This document shows positions 1 through 5,401 of a stretch of DNA of 5,401 bases, piece by piece. Source of the stretch: Synechococcaceae bacterium WB4_1_0192. Lineage in GTDB: Bacteria; Cyanobacteriota; Cyanobacteriia; PCC-6307; Cyanobiaceae. The first letter of the stretch is position 1; each line of letters opens with the position of its first letter. The notes beneath the pieces were generated by a model. It did not search any database and was not told the origin of the DNA. It saw only the letters and a list, made by a program, of their open reading frames with translations. Made by a program: the position numbers and the translations under genes. The stretch covers positions 1-5,401 of the forward strand of contig RFPK01000140.1 of NCBI GenBank assembly GCA_009926195.1. Direction: 5' to 3'.

Positions 1-886
1 CCTCCGGTTCGACGCCGGTGCCCTCCAGCAGCAGGTCCACCACGGCATCGGGCATTTCGTTGGCCACCTCCAGGCGCACCACCTCGCCGCCCATCCGGCG
101 CTTGCGCAGGCCCTGCTGCAGCGCCTCCATCAGGTCGTCGGCCTCGAGATCGCGCAGTTCCAGGTCGGCGTCGCGGGTGACGCGGAAGAAGTAGTGCCCC
201 TCCACCTCCATGCCCGGGAACAGCAGCTGCAGGTTGAAGGCCACCACCTGCTCCAGCGGTACCGCCGTGTAAACGGGGACCGGCTCGTGCTCGCTCAGCT
301 CCACCGGCAGCTGCACGAAGCGCGGCAGGTTCTTCTGGGGCACCTTCACCCGTGCGAACTGCTGCTGGCCGGTCTCCGGGTCGCGGATCAGGGCGGCGAT
401 GTTGAGGCTGAGGTTGCTGATGAATGGGAACGGGTGGGCCGGATCCACCGCCAGCGGCGTCAGTACCGGGAAGATGGCGTTCTGGAAATAGTCGTTGACC
501 CAGCGCTTCTGCTTCTTGTTCAGGCGCGTGTAATCGATCAGCTGCACGCCGACCTCGGCAAGCTGATGCTTGAGGTAGAGGCGGTAGTGGGCCTGCTGCT
601 GCTCCAGCAGCGGATGCAGGGCCTCGCGCACGCGAGCCAGCTGCTCGCTCGGGGTGAGGCCGTCGTCGCTGAGGGTCTGAACGCCGGCTTCGATCTGTGA
701 CTTCAGTGAAGCCACCCGCACCATGAAGAATTCGTCGAGGTTGTTGCTGAAGATCGCGCTGAACTTGGCCTGCTCCAGCAGGGGCGTGTGCTCGCTCAGC
801 GCCTGGGCCAGCACCCGCTGGTTGAAGGCAACCCAGCTCAGCTCACGGTTGATATAGAGCTCTGGAGCCAGCACTGCTTCAGCCAT
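1..886 (-). CDS. ppk1: Polyphosphate kinase 1, N-terminal part (3' end beyond window)
   Basis: PPK1 reversibly polymerises the terminal phosphate of ATP into inorganic polyphosphate. I translated the minus strand from ATG at 886-884: the frame stays open for 295 codons to the window edge, about 40% of a typical ~700-residue PPK1. Family landmarks are YINRELSWVAFNQRVL (residues 11-26), FSNNLDEFFMVR (46-57, the nucleotide-binding N-terminal domain, containing the Asn equivalent to the ATP-contacting Asn of E. coli Ppk), and FPVLTPLAVDPAHPFPFISN (139-158, start of the head domain). The catalytic histidines lie in the missing C-terminal part, so activity cannot be judged here. The start is chosen because the RELSW block begins at the usual distance from the N-terminus; I see no clear ribosome binding site ahead of it. 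The upstream neighbour on the same strand is a transporter, 74 bases away, so co-transcription is possible but not shown. Confidence 0.96.
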   Translation of the reverse strand, partial: MAEAVLAPELYINRELSWVAFNQRVLAQALSEHTPLLEQAKFSAIFSNNLDEFFMVRVASLKSQIEAGVQTLSDDGLTPSEQLARVREALHPLLEQQQAHYRLYLKHQLAEVGVQLIDYTRLNKKQKRWVNDYFQNAIFPVLTPLAVDPAHPFPFISNLSLNIAALIRDPETGQQQFARVKVPQKNLPRFVQLPVELSEHEPVPVYTAVPLEQVVAFNLQLLFPGMEVEGHYFFRVTRDADLELRDLEADDLMEALQQGLRKRRMGGEVVRLEVANEMPDAVVDLLLEGTGVEPE

Positions 887-914
887 CGTGTTCAGTCATC
901 GTTCAAGCTCTCAA

Positions 915-938
915 GTTCCGGCGACGCCTTGCCGGAAC
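915..938 (-). terminator. Perfect 8-bp hairpin between transporter gene and ppk1
   Basis: GTTCCGGC (915-922) and GCCGGAAC (931-938) are exact inverted repeats around an 8-base loop. The hairpin sits after the transporter stop and 29 bases before the ppk1 start. On the minus strand it is followed by TTGAGAGCTTG, not a real T-run, so it is a poor classical intrinsic terminator. It could be a weak or attenuating terminator, or an mRNA-stabilising hairpin in the ppk1 leader. The structure is seen directly; the role is inferred. Confidence 0.4.
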
Positions 939-960
939 AAGCCAGCCTGCAACGTAGCAA

Positions 961-2250
961 TCACGCAGGGTCTGCCTGGGTGTTCTGGGCGTCCTGTCGC
1001 GGTGGCAGGCCACCGGCCACCAGGGTGATCACGCCTGCCAGCAGGGCGATGCCCAGCCAGAAGGGGCTCTGCTTGCCGATCAGGTCGTAGGCCAGGCCCG
1101 CCAGCGGTGGGCCGAGGAAGCTGCCCAGGCTCTGCAGCCCCTGCAGGCTGCCCAGGGCCGCCCCCTGGCCGCTGCCGTCCAGCCGGCGTGACACCAGCGC
1201 CCGCAGGCTGGGGGTGACCAGGCCGGTGCCCAGGGCCAGGATCGCCACGGCGCTGAACACCACGGTGCGGGCGTTGCCTGCATTGGCCAGGGGGATCAGC
1301 AGGCAGCCGGCGATCACGAAGCCCAGTCCCGCCAGGGTGAGTCGCAGCTCGCCGAAGCGCTTCACCAGCGGTCCGATCAGGCCGCCCTGCACCAGCGTGG
1401 CCACCACGCCCACCACCAGGAAGGCGGTGGCCGCCAGGCCCGGCCCCCAGCCGAAGGCCTGCTTGAAATAGAGCACCAGCACGGCGGTGAAGCCGTTGAA
1501 GGCCAGAAAGAACAGGAAGAAGGCGGCGCAGAGGCGGCGCACCCGCGGGTTGGTGAACACCCGCTGCAGGGCACTCAGGGGGTTGAGATCACGCTTGCGC
1601 GGCATCGCCCGTCGCGCCTCGGGGGGATGGGTTTCCGGCAGCAGCGTCAGCACCAGGACCAGGTTGAGCAGGGCGAATCCGGCCGCTGTCCACACCGGCA
1701 GCTGCACCGCCACCCCGGCCAGCAGCCCGCCGAAGGCGGGGCCGAGGATGAAGCCCAGGCCGAAGGCCACACCGATCAGTCCGAAGGCTTTGGCGCGGTT
1801 TTCCGGCGTGGAGATATCGGCCAGCACCGCCCCTGCGCTGGCGGCGGTGCCGCCGCTGACGCCATCGATCAGTCGGGCGGCGAACAGCAGCGCCAGGGGA
1901 ATGGCGGTGCCGGCGGCCCAGGGGATCGCCTGCCAGTCGATCGTCACCGTGATCGCGAACAGCCCCAGCCCCAGCACCGATCCGGCCACGCAGGCGCTCA
2001 TCACCGGCCGGCGGCCGTAGCGGTCGCTGAGGGCACCGATCAGCGGCGTGAACGCGAACTGGGCCACGGCATAGCTGCCCGCCAGCAGGCCGAGGGTGCG
2101 GCCGTTGCTGGTGTAGCTGGCCAGCAGGAACGGCAGCAGCGGAAACACGATGCTCTCGCCCAGCCGGTCGTTGAGCAGGGTGAGAAAGGCGCAGAGGGTG
2201 GTGGAGGGGCGTCTCCAGCGCATGGCCGCGGGCCCGGTGGTGCTGTTCAC
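961..2250 (-). CDS. MFS transporter, TetA-like drug:H+ antiporter type
   Basis: A 429-residue inner-membrane transporter of the major facilitator superfamily with about 12 hydrophobic segments, near 16-43, 53-74, 84-103, 110-127, 136-146, 154-179, 182-204, 239-261, 270-294, 303-322, 328-347 and 366-415 (the last span covering more than one helix). Residues 72-83 (GALSDRYGRRPV) are the MFS motif A loop between helices 2 and 3. R126 with LIDGVSGG resembles motif B of helix 4. GLGFILGPAFGG (164-175) matches the antiporter motif C of helix 5, which favours proton-coupled efflux over uptake. The central cytoplasmic loop is rich in Arg and Pro (about 205-240). The substrate cannot be read from sequence. 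The start is uncertain: GTG at 2250 has GGGAAG directly abutting it, ATG at 2223 (MRWRRPS) lacks a ribosome binding site, and an in-frame stop lies a short way upstream of 2250. The gene is divergent from moaC and upstream of ppk1; neither link suggests a shared pathway. Confidence 0.9.
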   Translation of the reverse strand: MNSTTGPAAMRWRRPSTTLCAFLTLLNDRLGESIVFPLLPFLLASYTSNGRTLGLLAGSYAVAQFAFTPLIGALSDRYGRRPVMSACVAGSVLGLGLFAITVTIDWQAIPWAAGTAIPLALLFAARLIDGVSGGTAASAGAVLADISTPENRAKAFGLIGVAFGLGFILGPAFGGLLAGVAVQLPVWTAAGFALLNLVLVLTLLPETHPPEARRAMPRKRDLNPLSALQRVFTNPRVRRLCAAFFLFFLAFNGFTAVLVLYFKQAFGWGPGLAATAFLVVGVVATLVQGGLIGPLVKRFGELRLTLAGLGFVIAGCLLIPLANAGNARTVVFSAVAILALGTGLVTPSLRALVSRRLDGSGQGAALGSLQGLQSLGSFLGPPLAGLAYDLIGKQSPFWLGIALLAGVITLVAGGLPPRQDAQNTQADPA

Positions 2251-2302
2251 CTTCCCATTGCGTGGCGTCGGCCCGTGAGGATGGGGTCAATCGCCGCTGC
2301 CC
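2251..2302. promoter_or_regulatory. Short divergent spacer between transporter and moaC
   Basis: These 52 bases separate two divergent start codons, so the promoters for both units must lie here or reach into the opposite gene. I see no convincing -10/-35 pair, operator palindrome or riboswitch-like fold. A GAGG at 2277-2280 is 22 bases from the moaC ATG, too far for a normal ribosome binding site. The regulatory role is inferred from arrangement alone. Confidence 0.3.
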
Positions 2303-2830
2303 ATGTCTGCCGATGCCGCCGGCGCCGCCCGGCTCACCCACCTCAATGCCGCCGGTGAGGTGCACATGGTGGAGGTGGGCGATCGCCCCGCCAGCGCCCG
2401 CGAGGCGGTGGCCGAGGGCTTCATCGCCATGGCGCCGGCCACCCTGGCGCTGGTGCTCGAGGGCCGCGCCGCCAAGGGTGATGTGCTGGCGGTGGCGCGG
2501 GTGGCGGCGATCCAGGCCGCCAAGCGCACCTGGGAGCTGATTCCCCTCTGTCATCCGATCGCCCTGAGCGGCGTCAGCGTGCAGCTGGAGCCGGCCGCCG
2601 ATGGCAACGGCCTGCGGCTGGAGGCCAGCGCCCGCACCACCGGCAGCACCGGCGTGGAGATGGAGGCGCTCACGGCCGTGCAGGTGGGGTTGCTCACCCT
2701 CTACGACATGCTCAAGGCCACCGATCCGGCGATGACGATCGGTCCGGTGCGGCTGCTGCGCAAGAGCGGTGGCCGCCACGGCGACTGGCAGCGGCCGGAG
2801 GCGGCGGCGGAGGCCAACGGCCATGGCTGA
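2303..2830 (+). CDS. moaC: Cyclic pyranopterin monophosphate synthase MoaC
   Basis: MoaC acts with MoaA in the first part of molybdenum cofactor synthesis, turning the 3',8-cyclo-GTP intermediate into cyclic pyranopterin monophosphate in the cytosol. The 175-residue protein is close to the ~160 usual for bacteria and carries the family blocks in order: LTHLNAAGEVHMVEVGDR at the N-terminus (11-28), KGDVL (58-62), LIPLCHP (79-85), TGVEMEALTA (116-125), YDMLKATD (134-141) and KSGG (154-157). The Asp/Lys pair D135/K138 corresponds to the catalytic pair of E. coli MoaC, and H84 to its conserved LCHP histidine. The last ~15 residues (Ala/Glu-rich) are a non-conserved tail. ATG 2303 puts the LTH block at the expected place, though its ribosome binding site is weak. 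It is the first gene of a plus-strand operon and overlaps moeA by 8 bases. Confidence 0.97.
   Translation: MSADAAGAARLTHLNAAGEVHMVEVGDRPASAREAVAEGFIAMAPATLALVLEGRAAKGDVLAVARVAAIQAAKRTWELIPLCHPIALSGVSVQLEPAADGNGLRLEASARTTGSTGVEMEALTAVQVGLLTLYDMLKATDPAMTIGPVRLLRKSGGRHGDWQRPEAAAEANGHG
2379..2386. repeat. HIP1 octamer GCGATCGC
   Basis: A perfect palindromic GCGATCGC lies inside moaC. HIP1 (highly iterated palindrome) is strongly over-represented in many cyanobacterial genomes, so it mildly supports a cyanobacterial host. One copy in 5.4 kb of GC-rich DNA is not decisive. It is the only perfect copy I found; near-copies such as ACGATCGC (5243-5250) also occur. Confidence 0.5.
2809..2813 (+). promoter_or_regulatory. 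Ribosome binding site deciding the moeA start
   Basis: GGAGG lies 9 bases before ATG 2823, inside the end of moaC. It supports that ATG over the in-frame ATG at 2769, which would add 18 Arg-rich residues (including a run of six Arg) not typical of MoeA. Confidence 0.7.
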
Positions 2831-4073
2831 GCTGGGTGGCTGCGAGCCCTATGGGCCGGAAGGGCTGCCGCTGGAGCAGGCCCGCGCCGCGATCCTGGCG
2901 GCCCTGCAACCCCTGGCCGGCGCCGAGACGGTGCCCCTCAGCGAGGCCCTCGGCCGGATCACGGCCGCGCCGGTGCGGGCGGCTGCGGCGGTGCCGGGCT
3001 TCCGGGCCTCGATCATGGATGGCTACGCCATTGCCGGCGAGGCGCTGCCGGAGCCGGGAACCCGCTGGCGGCTGGTGGGCCGCTCGGCGGCCGGTGCACC
3101 CCATGGCGCGGCACTGGCGCCCGGTGAGGCGGTGCGGATCCTCACCGGTGCGGTGGTGCCGGAGGGCAGTGGTCGGGTGCTGCCGCAGGAACTGGTGCAG
3201 CCGCAGGGGGAGGCGATCACCCTGGCGGCGCCCTGCGGCGCCAACCCCTGGATCCGCGGCCCCGAGGAGGAGGCGGCCCCGGGCCAGGAGCTGGTGCCGG
3301 CGGGCCAACGGCTCGGGGTGGCCGATCTGGGCCGCCTGGCCGGCTGCGGCGTGGCCGAACTGCCGCTGCAGCGGCGGCCGCGGATCGGGCTGCTGATCAG
3401 CGGTGATGAACTGCAGCCGCCGGGGGCGGAGCGCGGTGCGGGCCAGATCTGGGAGAGCAATTCGGCCCTGCTCACGGCGCTGCTGCAGCGGCTGGGCTAT
3501 GGCGTGGCGGCCAGGCGGGTGGTGGCGGATCAGCCGCAGCCGTTGCGGCAGGCCCTGGCGGAGCTGGCCGCCGGCTGCGATGTGGTGGTGAGCACCGGCG
3601 GTGTGTCGGCCGGCGATACCGACTGGATCCGTGCCCTGGTGGCGGAGCTGGGGGAGGTGCGCTTCTGGAAGCTGTTCCTGAAGCCGGGTCGGCCGTTCGC
3701 CTGGGGGCAGGTGGCGGGCACGCCGTTCTTCGGCCTGCCGGGCAATCCGGTGGCGGCGGCGATCACGGCCCTGCAGCTGCTCTGGCCGGCCCTGCAGCGG
3801 CTGGAGGGGGCGGAACCGCAGCCGCTGCCTCGCCTGAAGGTGCGGCTTGAGGCGCCGCTGCGGCGCGGCGCCGGCCGGCCCGAGCTGGCGCGGGCGCGGC
3901 TGGTGGTGAGCGGTGATGGCACCCTGCTGGCGCGGCTGGAGGGCAGCCAGGCCTCCTCGCGCATCGGTTCGTTGCAGGGGGCTGATCTGCTGCTGGAGAT
4001 CCCGGCCAACCTGGGGGCGCTGGAGGCCGGCACGGAGCTGTGGGCGCAGCTGCTGCGGTTGCCGGTGTTCTGA
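2823..4073 (+). CDS. moeA: Molybdopterin molybdenumtransferase MoeA
   Basis: MoeA inserts molybdate into adenylated molybdopterin, the last common step of molybdenum cofactor synthesis. The 416 residues match the usual ~400. Visible blocks: AVPGFRASIMDGYA (56-69), VRILTGAVVPEG (104-115), LISGDEL (192-198) followed by GQIWESNS (208-215), VVVSTGGVSAGDTD (255-268) with the metal-site GDxD, and LKPGRPFAWG (287-296) with GLPGNPV (305-311), the MogA-like fold. The C-terminal beta domain shows GSQ.SSRIGSLQGAD. The usual N(I/V)RxxGED block is altered to NPWIRGPEEE (142-151), a variation in an otherwise canonical protein. The start at 2823 is supported by GGAGG nine bases upstream and gives an 8-base overlap with moaC (CATGGCTGA region), which points to translational coupling. 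The next gene begins 14 bases after the stop. Confidence 0.97.
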   Translation: MAELGGCEPYGPEGLPLEQARAAILAALQPLAGAETVPLSEALGRITAAPVRAAAAVPGFRASIMDGYAIAGEALPEPGTRWRLVGRSAAGAPHGAALAPGEAVRILTGAVVPEGSGRVLPQELVQPQGEAITLAAPCGANPWIRGPEEEAAPGQELVPAGQRLGVADLGRLAGCGVAELPLQRRPRIGLLISGDELQPPGAERGAGQIWESNSALLTALLQRLGYGVAARRVVADQPQPLRQALAELAAGCDVVVSTGGVSAGDTDWIRALVAELGEVRFWKLFLKPGRPFAWGQVAGTPFFGLPGNPVAAAITALQLLWPALQRLEGAEPQPLPRLKVRLEAPLRRGAGRPELARARLVVSGDGTLLARLEGSQASSRIGSLQGADLLLEIPANLGALEAGTELWAQLLRLPVF

Positions 4074-4078
4074 TCGTC

Positions 4079-4085
4079 GGAGGGG
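4079..4085 (+). promoter_or_regulatory. Strong ribosome binding site for the ureidoglycolate-lyase-family gene
   Basis: GGAGGGG lies just after the moeA stop and two bases before ATG 4088 (centre about 6 bases upstream). It favours this start over the in-frame ATG at 4040 inside moeA, which would add a hydrophobic 16-residue extension. Confidence 0.65.
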
Positions 4086-4087
4086 TG

Positions 4088-4567
4088 ATGACTGAGCTGG
4101 TGCCCACGCCCTCCACCCCGGAGCTGCTGGCCCCCTACGGCGAGCTGGTGCTGCCGGTGCCGAACGGGGAGGATTTCGGCAGCGGTGATGCCGAGCTGGT
4201 GCTCGATGGCGCCTCGCCCCGGTTCTGGTCGATGGCGGCCGACCACCGCGCCCCCACGGTGCCTGCCCTGGCCCGCCATCTCCGCTGCAGCCAGTGCCTG
4301 GCCTCCGCGGACGGCAGGCCGTGGTGGATTGTGCTGGCGCCACCGCAGTCGAAGCCCACGCCTCCTGATCCGGCGCGGATCCGGCTGTTCCGGATCGAGC
4401 CTGGGGTGATCCTCAAGCTGCACGTGGGCACCTGGCATGCGGGCCCCTATTTCCCCGAGGCCCGGGCCACCTTCTTCCTGCTGGAGCTGAAGGACACCAA
4501 CAGCCGTGATTTCACCGAAGTGGCGTTGCCCGAGCCGTTGCACTTCGCCTTCGCGCCCGCTGCCTGA
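4088..4567 (+). CDS. Ureidoglycolate lyase (AllA) family protein
   Basis: A 159-residue protein resembling the AllA/ureidoglycolate lyase family, cupin-like enzymes that split ureidoglycolate into glyoxylate and urea in allantoin breakdown. Supporting features are the C-terminal core with FRIEPGVILKLHVGTWHAGP (101-120), where GTWH matches the family G-x-WH block, and ATFFLLELKDTNSRDF (127-142), matching the Leu/Asp/Asn-rich strand after it. Length is close to the ~160 of E. coli AllA. No other allantoin or urea gene is visible here, and the gene is the third member of the moaC-moeA operon, so the enzymatic label is a family assignment, not a demonstrated function. A link to molybdenum enzymes is possible (purine catabolism uses the molybdoenzyme xanthine dehydrogenase), but that is inference. 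It converges on the cupin gene with a 14-base gap and no clear terminator. Confidence 0.82.
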   Translation: MTELVPTPSTPELLAPYGELVLPVPNGEDFGSGDAELVLDGASPRFWSMAADHRAPTVPALARHLRCSQCLASADGRPWWIVLAPPQSKPTPPDPARIRLFRIEPGVILKLHVGTWHAGPYFPEARATFFLLELKDTNSRDFTEVALPEPLHFAFAPAA

Positions 4568-4581
4568 GTGGCTCGGCTGGG

Positions 4582-4995
4582 TCAGAGGCTGTGCAACACC
4601 TCGATGTCTTCGGCATCCAGGGGTGTGGGGATCGACCGGGCCACAAGATCGGCGAAGCCCTCGTCGTGGCTGAGCACGGTGAGCATGTAGAGGCGCGCTG
4701 ATCCCGGATTCTCCAGATCGTGCAGGGCTGTTTCCGGCACCGTCACGAAATCCCCCTGGCTGGCGTTGATCGTCTGGCCGTTCACATGGAAGATCACGGA
4801 GCCACGCAGGATGAAGTACAGCTCCGCAGCCTGATGGTGGCTGTGGGCCGGCACCCGGTTGTGCGGTTCGTGGATCTCGATGAACAGCGTGCAGGCCCCG
4901 GGTCCGGGATGGCTGAGCAGGGCGATGCGGCAGTGATCATCTGCGTTGAAGCGATACCCCTGCAGCTGCTCCGGATGCAGGATCTGCGGCAGCAT
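4582..4995 (-). CDS. Small single-domain cupin protein
   Basis: A 137-residue cytosolic protein with one cupin beta-barrel. Cupin motif 1 is PAHSHHQAAELYFILRG (49-65), with metal ligands H51, H53 and E58. Motif 2 is GDFVTVPETALHDLENPG (81-98), supplying H92. The intact 3-His/1-Glu set predicts a bound divalent metal. No extra domain, signal peptide or membrane segment is seen, and the substrate is unknown: small cupins include dioxygenases, isomerases and sugar- or hormone-binding proteins. The ATG at 4995 lacks a clear ribosome binding site, and an in-frame TGA about ten codons upstream rules out a long extension. It follows the MoaE-ended frame on the same strand after 96 bases, so they may share a transcript. 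Confidence 0.85.
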   Translation of the reverse strand: MLPQILHPEQLQGYRFNADDHCRIALLSHPGPGACTLFIEIHEPHNRVPAHSHHQAAELYFILRGSVIFHVNGQTINASQGDFVTVPETALHDLENPGSARLYMLTVLSHDEGFADLVARSIPTPLDAEDIEVLHSL

Positions 4996-5091
4996 GGTTG
5001 TGGCGGTCGGGGTGGTCTGCGCTCAGCCGCAGGATGAACCGCCGGCGCGCGCCTGACAACACACCGCTGACCACAGCCACGGCCGCCCGCT
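4996..5091. other. Intergenic spacer, cupin to MoaE-ended frame
   Basis: Ninety-six GC-rich bases with no open frame I can support. A weak hairpin CCGCT/AGCGG (5087-5091/5096-5100) overlaps the stop codon of the preceding gene, but its 5-bp stem and lack of a T-run make it unconvincing as a terminator. No promoter motif stands out for the cupin gene. Confidence 0.4.
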
Positions 5092-5401
5092 TCACAGCGG
5101 CGTGTTGCCCGTGAGCCAGCTGGCGCCGCCATCGGCCCGCCATTCGCGCTTCCAGAAGGGGGCGTCGTGCTTGAGGGCCTCCAGCAGCTCCTGGCCGCAG
5201 CGCTGCGCCGGGCCGCGCCGGTCGGCGCCGATCGCCACCAGCACGATCGCCTGCCCCGGCAGCAACGAGGTGCCCCAGCGAAAGCCGGGCGAAAACGCGA
5301 TCTGCGCGCCCTGCACCTCCATCAGCGCATCGAGCAGCAGCTGGTCGCCGGTGCCGTTGAAATTGCCACGGCGGTACAGCGTGCGGCCGCCCTCGAAGGG
5401 C
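5092..5401 (-). CDS. moaE: Chimeric frame: SoxB-like segment fused to MoaE C-terminal half (5' end beyond window)
   Basis: The frame enters from the right edge and ends at TGA 5094-5092, about 103 residues. Its downstream half (about 5265-5092) is MoaE, the large subunit of molybdopterin synthase, which transfers sulfur from MoaD to cPMP. LLPGQAIVLVAIG is the end of the HRxGxLxPGE region, LKHDAPFWKRE keeps both lysines equivalent to E. coli K119 and K126, and ADGGASWL matches cyanobacterial MoaE tails. The upstream half (5401 to about 5245) is not MoaE: RRGNFNGT.DQ, DALMEVQGAQIA and SPGFRWGTSLLPGQAI are the conserved blocks of the Sox thiosulfohydrolase SoxB, from the part of its 5'-nucleotidase-like C-terminal domain before the QQGGDM region. 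The MoaE N-terminal half is absent and its conserved HR reads RR here. It may be a real fusion, a deletion remnant, or an assembly chimera. If native it is probably not a working MoaE, and the SoxB part would lack its C-terminus. ATG 5322 is internal to the SoxB-like part and is not a credible start. Confidence 0.75.
   Translation of the reverse strand, partial: PFEGGRTLYRRGNFNGTGDQLLLDALMEVQGAQIAFSPGFRWGTSLLPGQAIVLVAIGADRRGPAQRCGQELLEALKHDAPFWKREWRADGGASWLTGNTPL
5245..5265 (-). other. SoxB/MoaE junction
   Basis: These 21 bases encode LLPGQAI, a stretch both families tolerate: SoxB has LPGQAI after FRWGT, and MoaE has a similar LxPGE turn before its VLVAIG strand. The crossover must lie in or next to this segment. 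Short microhomology here would serve equally for illegitimate recombination or for a k-mer-driven misassembly. The frame is preserved exactly across it. Confidence 0.6.

Noticed and set aside
194..700. Plus-strand 168-codon frame in the ppk1 region
   Set aside because: His/Leu/Gln-rich shadow; the minus strand gives a textbook PPK1 N-terminus over the same bases.
1627..2358. 243-codon plus-strand frame across the transporter and the divergent spacer
   Set aside because: Gly/Gln/Arg-rich translation without motifs, antisense to a clear MFS protein; it also crosses the moaC start in a different frame.
1589..2824. Long minus-strand open frame (411 codons) spanning part of the transporter and antisense to moaC
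   Set aside because: Arg/His/Gly/Ala-rich low-complexity translation typical of a GC-rich shadow frame; the same DNA encodes well-recognised MFS and MoaC proteins.
2712..4343. 543-codon minus-strand frame antisense to moeA
   Set aside because: Composition (Gln/Arg/Pro/His-rich) is that of an antisense shadow, and moeA on the plus strand has all family motifs.
3530..4543. 337-codon minus-strand frame antisense to moeA and the ureidoglycolate-lyase-family gene
   Set aside because: No recognisable domain, low-complexity, and fully covered by two supported genes.
5087..5100. CCGCT/AGCGG hairpin at the end of the MoaE-ended frame as a terminator
   Set aside because: The 5-bp stem overlaps the stop codon and has no T-run; such short repeats are common by chance at this GC content.
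5244..5250. CGATCGC near the SoxB/MoaE joint as a HIP1 recombination site
   Set aside because: It lacks the first G of the octamer (ACGATCGC), so it is not a true HIP1 copy; no evidence it caused the joint.
5323..5401. Hidden frameshift that would restore the MoaE N-terminal half in another minus-strand frame
   Set aside because: I translated the other two minus-strand frames of this segment; neither resembles MoaE and one meets a stop, while the used frame is SoxB-like.

Overview
The window is GC-rich bacterial DNA (mostly G/C at third codon positions) and is densely coding. Protein content and style fit a picocyanobacterium of the Cyanobium/Synechococcus type: the MoaE tail resembles cyanobacterial MoaE, a cyanobacterial-style ureidoglycolate-lyase-family gene is present, and there is one perfect HIP1 octamer (GCGATCGC). 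This assignment is inferred from sequence character only and is moderately confident.

Layout. On the minus strand at the left edge is the first 295 codons of polyphosphate kinase (ppk1), running off the window. Upstream of it on the same strand, 74 bases away, is a 12-helix major facilitator efflux-type transporter. A 52-base divergent spacer separates that gene from a plus-strand molybdenum-cofactor operon: moaC (cyclic pyranopterin monophosphate synthase), moeA (molybdenum insertion), and a ureidoglycolate-lyase-family gene. moaC and moeA overlap by 8 bases, and the third gene follows moeA after 14 bases behind a strong ribosome binding site. Two minus-strand genes converge on the operon: a small single-domain cupin, and at the right edge an open reading frame whose end is the C-terminal half of MoaE (large subunit of molybdopterin synthase).

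The most unusual item is that last frame. Entering from the right edge it does not read as MoaE. It reads as a piece of the thiosulfohydrolase SoxB (RRGNFNGT, then SPGFRWGTSLLPGQAI) and becomes MoaE-like, in frame, at or just after the shared LLPGQAI stretch (about 5245-5265). This is either a real in-frame gene fusion or deletion joint, or a chimeric assembly near a contig end; raw reads would decide.

Together moaC, moeA and the moaE remnant cover three steps of molybdenum cofactor synthesis (precursor to cPMP, cPMP to molybdopterin, metal insertion). ppk1 and the transporter are unrelated housekeeping and transport functions. There is no gene-free stretch over 300 bases, and I see no RNA genes, CRISPR arrays or insertion sequences.
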